From Bacteroidales bacterium (lineage in GTDB: Bacteria > Bacteroidota > Bacteroidia > Bacteroidales > JAOZMU01): DNA of 5,050 bases. The stretch lies in the NCBI GenBank assembly GCA_029934165.1, contig JAOZMU010000303.1:1-5050 (forward strand), in the 5' to 3' direction. The position numbers were made by a program, and so were the translations under genes. Of this stretch, positions 1 to 5,050 are shown piece by piece; positions within the stretch are counted from its first letter, which is position 1; each line of letters begins with the position of its first letter. Under the pieces are notes generated by a model, which was not told the DNA's origin, made no database searches, and saw only the letters and a list, made by a program, of their open reading frames with translations.

Positions 1-371
1 CATCGCATAAATTGGAACACGGATTAGACTGATTTTCACGGATTTACATTTTTTACCAAAATCTGTTATAATAAGTTTCTTTTTAGTGTGAATTGATTTT
101 TTATGAATAAACCCTGGTCTAATTACTAAGTGTCCTGTACTTTTTAATATTTAGACAAATATTTACGATTTGACTGAAAATCAGCAACAAACAGCAAATA
201 ATGGTATATGTTAATTTTATCTTTGTTCTAAAAAAAAAAATAAATAATATAAAAAACTACAAAATTTCTTTTATTTATGAAGCGTATAAAGTAGTTGTAA
301 AATGTGATATTTTGTTTTGAATTTGTTTTTAATAGTTTGGTAAAAACGTTTTTTTTTGCCGCATAAGTCAA
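1..371. other. AT-rich intergenic region without a convincing gene
   Basis: No reading frame here has coding character. The longest frame is on the minus strand (228-494); it is a string of F, Y, I, K and N typical of translated AT-rich DNA, and it runs through the promoter of the rightward gene. The region contains a short degenerate repeat near its left edge, an A-run at 231-240, an isolated TATCTTTG box at 218-225, and a self-complementary AAAAACGTTTTT at 342-353 that has no loop and so is a poor terminator. An upstream gene may end to the left of the window, but no part of it is recognisable. Confidence 0.6.
16..48. repeat. short degenerate CACGGATT repeat
   Basis: CACGGATT occurs exactly at 18-25 and 37-44, with a degenerate copy (GACTGATT) between them at about 27-34, giving a period of roughly 9-10 bases. 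From memory, runs of this kind (cacggatt separated by a few bases) recur between genes in Bacteroidetes and some other phyla, sometimes beside GxxExxY-family genes. That link is recollection, not shown here. The block touches the window's left edge, so more copies may lie outside it. Confidence 0.4.
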
Positions 372-402
372 TTTGAACAGATGTAAGTTTTTTGTATCTT
401 TG
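372..402 (+). promoter_or_regulatory. Bacteroidetes-type promoter (TTTG-N19-TATCTTTG)
   Basis: A TTTG at 372-375 is followed, after exactly 19 bases, by TATCTTTG at 395-402. This fits the -33 (TTTG/TTG) and -7 (TAnnTTTG) elements read by the primary sigma factor of Bacteroidetes, including the usual 19-21 base spacing. Transcription should begin about 7 bases downstream, near 409. The first start codon of a real gene is at 592, so the leader would be about 180 nt. This is the best promoter match in the window. Confidence 0.72.
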
Positions 403-408
403 TAGTTA

Positions 409-510
409 ACAATAAGAATTTTAGATATTTGCCAAAACTTCGGGCTAAAGATAAAGTGTGAAATTTTGGTAATTTTATAGTGTAAAGAGAACATCTTGGC
501 ACTATTTTTT
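409..510 (+). ncRNA. candidate structured leader or ~100-nt small RNA
   Basis: Between the predicted transcription start (about 409) and a T-tract ending at 510 the RNA can form two consecutive hairpins. The first pairs 429-441 with 460-472: 13 positions with one G-U and one C-A mismatch, and an 18-nt loop. The second is the terminator-like hairpin at 477-505. In an alternative fold, UGCCAA at 430-435 can pair with UUGGCA at 496-501, disrupting both hairpins as an antiterminator would. It matches no riboswitch or RNA family I recognise. It may be a free small RNA or the attenuated leader of the membrane-protein gene at 592. Structure was drawn by eye without energy calculation, and short pairings in AT-rich DNA arise easily by chance. 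Confidence 0.4.
477..510 (+). terminator. intrinsic terminator-like hairpin inside the leader
   Basis: ATAGTG (477-482) is perfectly complementary to CACTAT (500-505). The stem continues inward through a G-U pair and one mismatch to AAGA/TCTT (485-488 with 494-497), closing a 5-nt loop, GAACA. Six Ts (505-510) follow at once. The stem is AT-rich and therefore weaker than the terminator at 1438-1469. It lies upstream of the coding gene, so it either ends a short RNA or allows conditional read-through. Confidence 0.5.
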
Positions 511-523
511 CGTATTATTGACG

Positions 524-577
524 ATGATGGAGCCGAAAGGCTTAGATGAAAGCTATGAATATAATTTATTAACCTAA
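524..577 (+). CDS. possible 17-codon leader peptide (speculative)
   Basis: Two tandem ATG codons open a 17-codon frame ending in TAA at 575-577, 14 bases before the next gene's start. The product would be MMEPKGLDESYEYNLLT. Part of it lies on a small hairpin (530-534 paired with 539-543, GAAA tetraloop), a stable GNRA-type loop. The frame is open upstream to 473 but without another ATG. There is no ribosome-binding signal beyond AT-rich sequence and no run of a single amino acid as in classic attenuator peptides. It may simply be untranslated leader. Confidence 0.2.
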   Translation: MMEPKGLDESYEYNLLT

Positions 578-591
578 AATCCTTTGAAACT

Positions 592-1377
592 ATGAATAAA
601 AAAAGTGCTATCGTTGTTGCCCTACTTGTCCTGCTTTTTATTGTTGGGTTTTTTTCTGGTATTTACCTGCGCCAACAAACTCATGATAAGAATTTTGCGG
701 ATTTCAAAAGTAGAGTTTCCGGTTTAGAAAAAAGATTAGTTAAATCGGAGTTTTTGAATAAAAAGATTAAGGTAATTTTTCAGACGGTTGAAGAAAAAAA
801 TCTGGAAATTTCTGAGAAAAACCAAATTATACGTGCAAAAGAAGAGGAAATTAATGACCTTTCGCGCCGAATTGCTACTGCAAATCCTGGGCAATTGAAA
901 AGTTTGGCAGAACAGTTAAACAAAAAAACAACAGAGTTGCGCCAACTTCGCGAGGATTACGACACTGTGAAAGATGAATTAGATGTTGCCCAGCAAGACC
1001 TTGCGGAAGCTAATAAAATTTTGCGAGAGCAAAATGAAAAAATAGACAAGTTAAACAAAGATTTAGCGTCGAGAGGCTCGAAAAGTAAAGAAGAGATTAC
1101 CGAAGAAATTGAGGAAGTAAAGCAACAAATTAATGCTTACGAGTCTGGTAGTATGTTTGAGTTTAAGGCAGATAATTACGCAGGTAAAAAGAAACGCCGC
1201 CGTAAAGACCAGCATTATTACAGTGCCTATTATCACTATGCACTTGCGGGTGCTGTTTATGATATGAAACGAGTTTATGATAAAATCCGGTCTTCCGAAA
1301 TCCGCAATAATATTGATAATGGAGTTCTAAATCCTAACGAAGCTGCAAACGTTGAAACTGAAGAGAATGGATTGTAA
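592..1377 (+). CDS. single-pass membrane coiled-coil protein, function unknown
   Basis: I do not recognise the family. The 261-residue protein starts with MNKK and a hydrophobic segment at about residues 5-26, rich in V, L, I and F, which should act as an uncleaved signal anchor. There is no lipobox cysteine. Residues about 35-160 are a charged heptad-like region rich in E, K, L and Q, probably a long coiled coil, interrupted near 97-101 by an NPGQ turn. After another helical stretch (165-182) come a basic cluster at 198-205 (KKKRRRK core) and a tyrosine-rich segment (Y209, Y210, Y213, Y214, Y216) in a sequence that looks conserved rather than low-complexity. The tail is acidic. With N-in topology the coiled coil would be periplasmic. 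The ATG at 592 is preferred because the hydrophobic anchor follows directly and an A-rich stretch precedes it. Transcription probably comes from 372-402. A structural or cell-envelope role is possible but unproven. Confidence 0.9.
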   Translation: MNKKSAIVVALLVLLFIVGFFSGIYLRQQTHDKNFADFKSRVSGLEKRLVKSEFLNKKIKVIFQTVEEKNLEISEKNQIIRAKEEEINDLSRRIATANPGQLKSLAEQLNKKTTELRQLREDYDTVKDELDVAQQDLAEANKILREQNEKIDKLNKDLASRGSKSKEEITEEIEEVKQQINAYESGSMFEFKADNYAGKKKRRRKDQHYYSAYYHYALAGAVYDMKRVYDKIRSSEIRNNIDNGVLNPNEAANVETEENGL

Positions 1378-1437
1378 CCTACGTTGGTACAAATAGCGGT
1401 ATTTTTCTGAATATAAAGTGGTTAAGAATTTAAAAAG

Positions 1438-1469
1438 AAGGTTGTACAAAAAATGTACAACCTTTTTTT
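1438..1469. terminator. bidirectional intrinsic terminator between convergent genes
   Basis: A perfect 11-bp stem (1438-1448 with 1454-1464, core GGTTGTACA/TGTACAACC) closes a 5-A loop. On the plus strand it runs into seven Ts (1463-1469). On the minus strand the stem is followed after one base by five Ts (complement of 1432-1436). It sits 60 bases past the stop of the coiled-coil gene and 17 bases past the stop of the convergent mutase gene, so it can end both transcripts. Confidence 0.9.
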
Positions 1470-1485
1470 GTAAGTTCTTTTTTGT

Positions 1486-3213
1486 CTAATTCAAATTCAA
1501 CGCTTTTACAACCGCTGCAATTCGCTTGTCAAGCATTGCTTCTGTTTTTGCATAATCGGCTGTGTTATTGAGATTTGCACGTACTCCAAAGTAGAATTTT
1601 ATTTTTGGTTCTGTGCCAGACGGACGGATGGATATTTTTGTTCCATCGGCAAGGAAAAACTGAAGTACATTTGATTTTGGCAAATCAATGGTCGTAGATT
1701 TTGCTGTTGCGATATCCAAATCTGTCGATTTCTGGAAGTCTTTTATTCTTACAACTTCAACATTATTAATCTTTTGTGGTGGTGTGCTGCGGTAGTCGTT
1801 CATCATTTTCGAGATTGCTTCTGCGCCGTCTTTTCCTTTTCTTACGATGTTTACTAGGGCTTCTTTGTAGAAACCAAATTCGCAATAAATCTCTGCAAGT
1901 AAGTCGAGTAGGTTTTTGCCGTTGTCTTTTGCCCAAGCTGCCGTTTCGGCGATAAGTGCGCATGCCATCACTGCGTCTTTATCTCGTACAAACTCGCCGG
2001 CTAAATATCCGTAGCTTTCTTCGCCACCGCCAATAAACGTAGTTTTACCTTCGTTGTTTTTTATGATTTCGGCAATATACTTAAATCCAGTCAAAACGTC
2101 ATAGACTTTTATGTTCGCTTTTTGGGCAATATCTCGCAATAACTCCGTAGTAACAATGGTTTTAACGATATATTCTTTTCCTGACAATTTTCCATTATCT
2201 TGCCATTTTTTCACTAAATAATATACCAATAGCGTGGCAGTTTGGTTTCCGTTGAGTAGGACAAAATTTCCTTTTGGGTTTCTGACGGCAATTCCAACGC
2301 GGTCGGCATCTGGGTCTGTTGCCATAACTAACTCGGCATCAACTTTTTTTGCCTTGTCGATAGCCATTTTTAGGGCTTCGGCATTTTCTGGATTTGGGGA
2401 AATTACGGTAGGGAAGTTTCCATCAGAAACATCTTGCTCGGCAACAGCATGAATGTTCTTGAAACCGAAAGTACGTAAGGTATCTGGCACCAATTTTACA
2501 CCAGTACCATGAATTGGCGTGTAAACAATTCCTATATTTGCGTTTCTTGCAATAGCCTCTGGAGCAAGCGATAAGGACTTGATTTTTTTGACATACAGGT
2601 CGTCAAATTCTTTGCCTATAATTGTTATTAAATCTGGATTTCCTTTAAACTTAATGTCTTCGATGGCTACTTTTCTTGCTTCTGCAATAACATTAACATC
2701 GTGTGGTTCAATTAGTTGTCCGCCATCTTCCCAATAGGCTTTGTAGCCATTGTACTCTTTTGGATTGTGCGATGCCGTGATGACGACACCACTCTGGCAG
2801 CCAAAATGACGAATTGCAAAAGAGAGTTCTGGTGTAGGGCGCAGTGCATCAAATAGATAGGCGTGTATTCCGTTTGCGGCAAAAATCTGTGCTGTTGTTT
2901 CTGCAAATAATCGGCTATTGTTACGCGAATCGTGAGCTATTGCGACTTTCAAATCATTTTTTTCTTGGAAGTTTACTTTCAGATAGTTGCACAGTCCTTG
3001 CGTAGCCATACCGATAGTATAAATGTTTAAGCGATTAGTGCCAACACCCATAATGCCACGTAAACCACCAGTGCCAAATTCGAGGTCTTTATAAAAAGAT
3101 TCAATTAGCTCAGACTCATCATTATCTAGCAAATTTTGAACTTCTTGTCTTGTCGTAGCGTCAAATTTGTCGCTTAACCAAAGTTGGGCTTTTTTCCTTA
3201 TTTCTTCTGACAT
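1486..3213 (-). CDS. pgcA: phospho-sugar mutase (phosphoglucomutase, PgcA/PGM2 type)
   Basis: This is a complete 575-residue alpha-D-phosphohexomutase, the usual length for the PgcA/PGM2 branch. All four signature regions are present. The substrate entry region is EFGTGGLRG at 45-53. The active-site loop is TASHNP at 146-151, with Ser148 the expected phosphoserine, followed by KEYNGYK. The Mg2+-binding loop is DPDADR at 300-305. The sugar-recognition loop is GGGEESYGY at 395-403, and the C-terminal phosphate-binding loop is RPSGTEPK at 530-537. The family interconverts glucose-1-phosphate and glucose-6-phosphate in the cytosol, linking glycolysis to polysaccharide and sugar-nucleotide synthesis. 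Members may also act on mannose or pentose phosphates, so the exact substrate is inferred. The start is preceded by A-rich sequence without a Shine-Dalgarno. The stop is TAG, 17 bases before the shared terminator. The 130-bp gap from the upstream response regulator holds no clear promoter or terminator, so co-transcription is possible. Confidence 0.96.
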   Translation of the reverse strand: MSEEIRKKAQLWLSDKFDATTRQEVQNLLDNDESELIESFYKDLEFGTGGLRGIMGVGTNRLNIYTIGMATQGLCNYLKVNFQEKNDLKVAIAHDSRNNSRLFAETTAQIFAANGIHAYLFDALRPTPELSFAIRHFGCQSGVVITASHNPKEYNGYKAYWEDGGQLIEPHDVNVIAEARKVAIEDIKFKGNPDLITIIGKEFDDLYVKKIKSLSLAPEAIARNANIGIVYTPIHGTGVKLVPDTLRTFGFKNIHAVAEQDVSDGNFPTVISPNPENAEALKMAIDKAKKVDAELVMATDPDADRVGIAVRNPKGNFVLLNGNQTATLLVYYLVKKWQDNGKLSGKEYIVKTIVTTELLRDIAQKANIKVYDVLTGFKYIAEIIKNNEGKTTFIGGGEESYGYLAGEFVRDKDAVMACALIAETAAWAKDNGKNLLDLLAEIYCEFGFYKEALVNIVRKGKDGAEAISKMMNDYRSTPPQKINNVEVVRIKDFQKSTDLDIATAKSTTIDLPKSNVLQFFLADGTKISIRPSGTEPKIKFYFGVRANLNNTADYAKTEAMLDKRIAAVVKALNLN

Positions 3214-3343
3214 GGTTTTTAGTTTTTGGGTTAAATCAATAGTTTTTTATTATAAGCATTTTGTGCTATTTCTGGAAAAATATAATATTCAAGTTAATAA
3301 CAGCTATAAAAATGATGCTCGTTTTTATCTGCCAATCAAAATA

Positions 3344-4435
3344 TCAATTAATACTCGCAATTTTATTTCGGATAGCATAAATTACTAACTCAACAATATT
3401 TTTTGAGCCGGTTTTACTGATAAGGTTTGCGCGGTGCGTATCAATAGTACGCGAACTCAGAAATAGCTTATTAGCAATCTGTTGTGTTGTCATTCCATCG
3501 CAAATCAATTTCAACGTCTCAACCTCGCGTTTCGATAGTTTATCTGGATTTGTAAATTCGTTGGTATTACTCTCTTTATCATATAGTTCTGCCAGTTTAT
3601 CAACCATTTTTTTTGTCATCATCGTCTTGTTTGATGTGATAAACTTTACAGCCTTTTCAATCTCTTCCTCACTGACTTTACCTACGAATATATTTGGATC
3701 TCCGCTATTTTTATTATCTTCGACAATATTTCCTATTAGTGCTTTTTTACCTTCATGGCGCGTCAATCCTGCATTCATTTTGAGACGAATAACCTTCATT
3801 TCTTTATGAATAATGCTAAACGAAAAGTTAAAGTTTTTCTGAATTCCGCGCATACACTGCCGTGTTTTTTTCAGTAAATTTCCCTTATCATCTTGAGCAA
3901 TAACATCTAAAACATTAAGCCTCAATAACTCATCTATCGAATATCCTGTTAGTTTGGTAAGTTTCGCGTTTGCATAAACAATTCTGCGATTCTTAAAAAT
4001 CATGATACCAGTATGCGGATTTTCAAATAAAACCTGATGGTTTTCCTTGTTTGCATTAAGAAATTTTTCGCGTTTTGAAATTCGCGTGTTTATTGTTGTC
4101 AAAAGTTCGTCAAAATCAAACGGCTTTGTAATATAATCGTCAACACCAAGTTGCATTCCTGCCCGAATATCGTCTTTTGAAACTTTTGCCGTCAGAAAAA
4201 CAAACGGAATAAGCTGAGTTTCAGGATTTTCTTGCAAAATACGATACACGTCATACCCCCGAAGTTTTGGCATTTCAATATCACAAAGAATTAATTTTGG
4301 CGTATGCTCGATTGCCTGTTGAATGCCCTCTACGCCATTTTCTGCAACAACTACGCTGAAGTTTTCCTCGTTGAGAAATTCGGCAATATTCTCGCGCAAT
4401 AGCTCGTCATCTTCAATTATCAGTATTTTTTTCAT
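3344..4435 (-). CDS. response regulator, REC-PAS-LuxR-type HTH
   Basis: This 363-residue cytoplasmic transcription regulator has three parts. Residues 1-120 are a receiver domain with the acidic pair Asp9/Asp10, phospho-acceptor Asp52 (CDIEMP), Thr82 and Lys104 (TKPFD), so it should be phosphorylatable. Residues about 130-240 form a PAS domain (HTGIMIF, then IVYANAKLTKLTGYSIDELL), which could sense a ligand or mediate dimerisation; no heme- or flavin-binding residue can be assigned by eye. A charged helical linker (about 254-290) leads to a LuxR/NarL-type helix-turn-helix at 298-358 (LSKREVETLKL, then the recognition-helix region SSRTIDTHRANL). Ordinary NarL-type regulators are near 210 residues, and the PAS insert accounts for most of the difference. 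No histidine kinase is in the window, so its partner and regulon are unknown. It ends in TGA 130 bp before the mutase start and starts 121 bp after the stop of a broken gene. The start codon directly precedes the first receiver strand and follows an A-rich tract. Confidence 0.95.
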   Translation of the reverse strand: MKKILIIEDDELLRENIAEFLNEENFSVVVAENGVEGIQQAIEHTPKLILCDIEMPKLRGYDVYRILQENPETQLIPFVFLTAKVSKDDIRAGMQLGVDDYITKPFDFDELLTTINTRISKREKFLNANKENHQVLFENPHTGIMIFKNRRIVYANAKLTKLTGYSIDELLRLNVLDVIAQDDKGNLLKKTRQCMRGIQKNFNFSFSIIHKEMKVIRLKMNAGLTRHEGKKALIGNIVEDNKNSGDPNIFVGKVSEEEIEKAVKFITSNKTMMTKKMVDKLAELYDKESNTNEFTNPDKLSKREVETLKLICDGMTTQQIANKLFLSSRTIDTHRANLISKTGSKNIVELVIYAIRNKIASIN

Positions 4436-4520
4436 TTCTTAGTTTTTTTTACACTCTCAAATTCCCGACCTTGCCGTAACGCATTGATAATTAGCACATT
4501 GCAAAAGAACTCAAAAAAAA

Positions 4521-4552
4521 ACAACCTATTCCTATAAAATTTTATGTGTCAA
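4521..4552 (-). promoter_or_regulatory. weak candidate promoter for the response regulator
   Basis: On the minus strand a TTG (4552-4550) is followed after 21 bases by TAGGTTGT (4528-4521), matching the TAnnTTTG -7 box at 6 of 8 positions. Transcription would start about 80 bases before the ATG at 4435. The match is poor and lies in AT-rich sequence, so it is only the best available candidate in this 121-bp gap. A nine-T run follows directly on the minus strand (4521-4513). Confidence 0.2.
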
Positions 4553-4556
4553 TGCC

Positions 4557-4918
4557 TTAACGCTCCAAATAAATTCCTGAATCTTCGCTATAACATTCGG
4601 AAATTTCTACTTCATAGTTTTTACAATTCAATTCCAATACGTAGTCAATTTTTCTTTTGATAGATTTTTCGTTCCAGTCCCATTTGTCGTAAATGAAAAG
4701 CCCTTCAAATAAATCTTTGCTTCCACGAAAAAGCTCTGATAAAGTATCGACAAACAACGATTTACCAAAACGGCGCGGACGAGCAAGGAAATTATAATTG
4801 CTACCGACATCAATTAAACGATATGCCATTTCCGTTTTGTCAATATAAATGTAATTATTTTCTGGGTGCGTATTTTGGCAAATGTCTGTATGCCTGTTGG
4901 GAGTTTCTTTTGTTTCAT
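4557..4918 (-). pseudogene. broken AAA-ATPase/PD-(D/E)XK family gene (DUF1703 type)
   Basis: The intact frame from ATG at 4829 encodes 90 residues with the hallmark FLARPRRFGKSLF (Walker A-like) and a following DLFEGLFIYDKWDW, typical of the N-terminal predicted AAA-ATPase domain (PF09820). The family's true N-terminus is visible just upstream in another frame: ATG at 4918 gives MKQKKLPTGIQTFAKIRTQ, then the frame breaks at about 4858-4862, next to an AAAA run. The other frame continues as ENNYIYIDKTEMAYRL, exactly where the family sequence should go on. One missing base explains this. Left in frame 1, translation stops after 34 codons. Full-length members are near 500 residues or more, so most of the protein is absent. 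The tail after WDWNEK (KIDYVLELNCKNYEVEI) does not look like the normal continuation. It loosely resembles the C-terminal nuclease region, suggesting a large internal deletion; that part is inference. The promoter is retained. Family function is unclear, and these genes are often multicopy. Confidence 0.75.
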
Positions 4919-4946
4919 TGTGTCAGCTTTTTGTGCTTTATTTTAT

Positions 4947-4978
4947 CAAAGATACAGAAATTTTATCTAATTCTGAAA
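4947..4978 (-). promoter_or_regulatory. Bacteroidetes-type promoter of the broken ATPase gene
   Basis: On the minus strand a perfect -7 box TATCTTTG lies at 4954-4947. A TTTC at 4978-4975 stands 20 bases upstream as an imperfect -33 element (3 of 4 matches to TTTG). The start point would be near 4940, giving a leader of about 22 nt before the ATG at 4918. This placement supports 4918, not the internal 4829, as the original start of the gene. Confidence 0.6.
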
Positions 4979-4982
4979 ACAT

Positions 4983-5017
4983 AAAAAGCCTGCAAAAATT
5001 AATTTGCGGGCTTTTTT
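4983..5017. terminator. palindromic intrinsic terminator, usable on both strands
   Basis: A 14-bp stem with one G-U pair (4983-4996 with 5003-5016) has a GC-rich centre, GCCTGC/GCGGGC, and a 6-nt loop. It is flanked by an A-run on the left and a T-run on the right, so it can work in either direction. No plus-strand gene leads into it. It most likely ends a minus-strand gene lying beyond the right edge and insulates the promoter at 4947-4978. Minus-strand frames in 5019-5050 reach stop codons within a few residues, so one could be that gene's last codons, but this is too short to assign. Confidence 0.85.
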
Positions 5018-5050
5018 AGTGTTCAGTTAATAGTTATTTTTCGAAAAATC

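Noticed and set aside
155..214. Open stretch reading TNIYDLTENQQQTANNGIC before a stop
   Set aside because: It looks somewhat protein-like, but a TAG lies directly before it in frame and no start codon is present. It is too short to call a gene remnant.
342..353. Perfect palindrome AAAAACGTTTTT
   Set aside because: It has no loop and a single GC step, and it could not form a stable terminator. Chance in this base composition is likely.
228..494. 88-codon minus-strand open frame
   Set aside because: The product is almost only F, Y, I, K, N, L and T, as expected from translated AT-rich DNA. It overlaps the promoter and leader of the plus-strand gene, and no domain is visible.
513..520. TATTATTG as a -7 box for the gene at 592
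   Set aside because: It matches 7 of 8 positions but has no TTG 19-21 bases upstream; the nearest TTG is about 13 bases away, inside the terminator stem.
524..560. Fluoride-type (crcB) or other known riboswitch, suggested by GATGGAGCC and the GAAA loop
   Set aside because: The conserved pseudoknot and later core segments of the fluoride motif are missing, and no other riboswitch consensus I know fits.
4534..4545. Palindrome ATAAAATTTTAT upstream of the response regulator
   Set aside because: It is pure A/T without flanking symmetry, so it cannot be told from background. It was not called an operator.
4628..4813. 61-codon minus-strand frame overlapping the broken ATPase gene
   Set aside because: It is the out-of-frame shadow of the segment that carries the ARPRRFGKS motif.
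4858..4862. Programmed ribosomal frameshifting at the AAAA run
   Set aside because: The required -1 shift would move the tRNA from AAA to GAA, which does not fit a slippery-site rule, and the gene is truncated anyway. A simple indel or read error is more likely.

Overview
The window looks like a low-GC Bacteroidetes chromosome. Intergenic DNA is very AT-rich and start codons follow A-rich stretches rather than Shine-Dalgarno sequences. At least two start regions carry the Bacteroidetes-type -7 box TATCTTTG (consensus TAnnTTTG). Protein families agree: a PgcA/PGM2-type phospho-sugar mutase, a REC-PAS-LuxR response regulator and a DUF1703-type AAA-ATPase relic. No species can be named from this sequence.

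Layout, left to right. Positions 1-371 hold no convincing gene, only a short degenerate CACGGATT repeat, a poly-A tract and an isolated -7-like box. A strong promoter at 372-402 starts a leader of about 180 nt with two hairpins. The second ends in six Ts and looks like an intrinsic terminator, so this stretch could be a small RNA of about 100 nt or an attenuated 5' leader. Downstream lies a plus-strand gene (592-1377) for a 261-aa single-pass membrane coiled-coil protein of unknown function. A strong bidirectional terminator (1438-1469) separates it from the convergent minus-strand phospho-sugar mutase (1486-3213). Upstream of the mutase, on the same strand, is a response regulator (3344-4435), followed by a broken AAA-ATPase/nuclease-family gene (4557-4918) that keeps its promoter. 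A second palindromic terminator (4983-5017) lies beyond it and probably closes a minus-strand gene outside the window.

The genes do not form an obvious pathway. The mutase is carbon housekeeping (glucose-1-phosphate/glucose-6-phosphate interconversion). The response regulator is an orphan here, with no histidine kinase nearby. It could be co-transcribed with the mutase across a 130-nt gap that shows no clear terminator or promoter, but nothing proves a functional link. I do not see a complete novel system. The points most worth a second look are the leader/small RNA at 409-510 and the uncharacterised membrane coiled-coil protein behind it.
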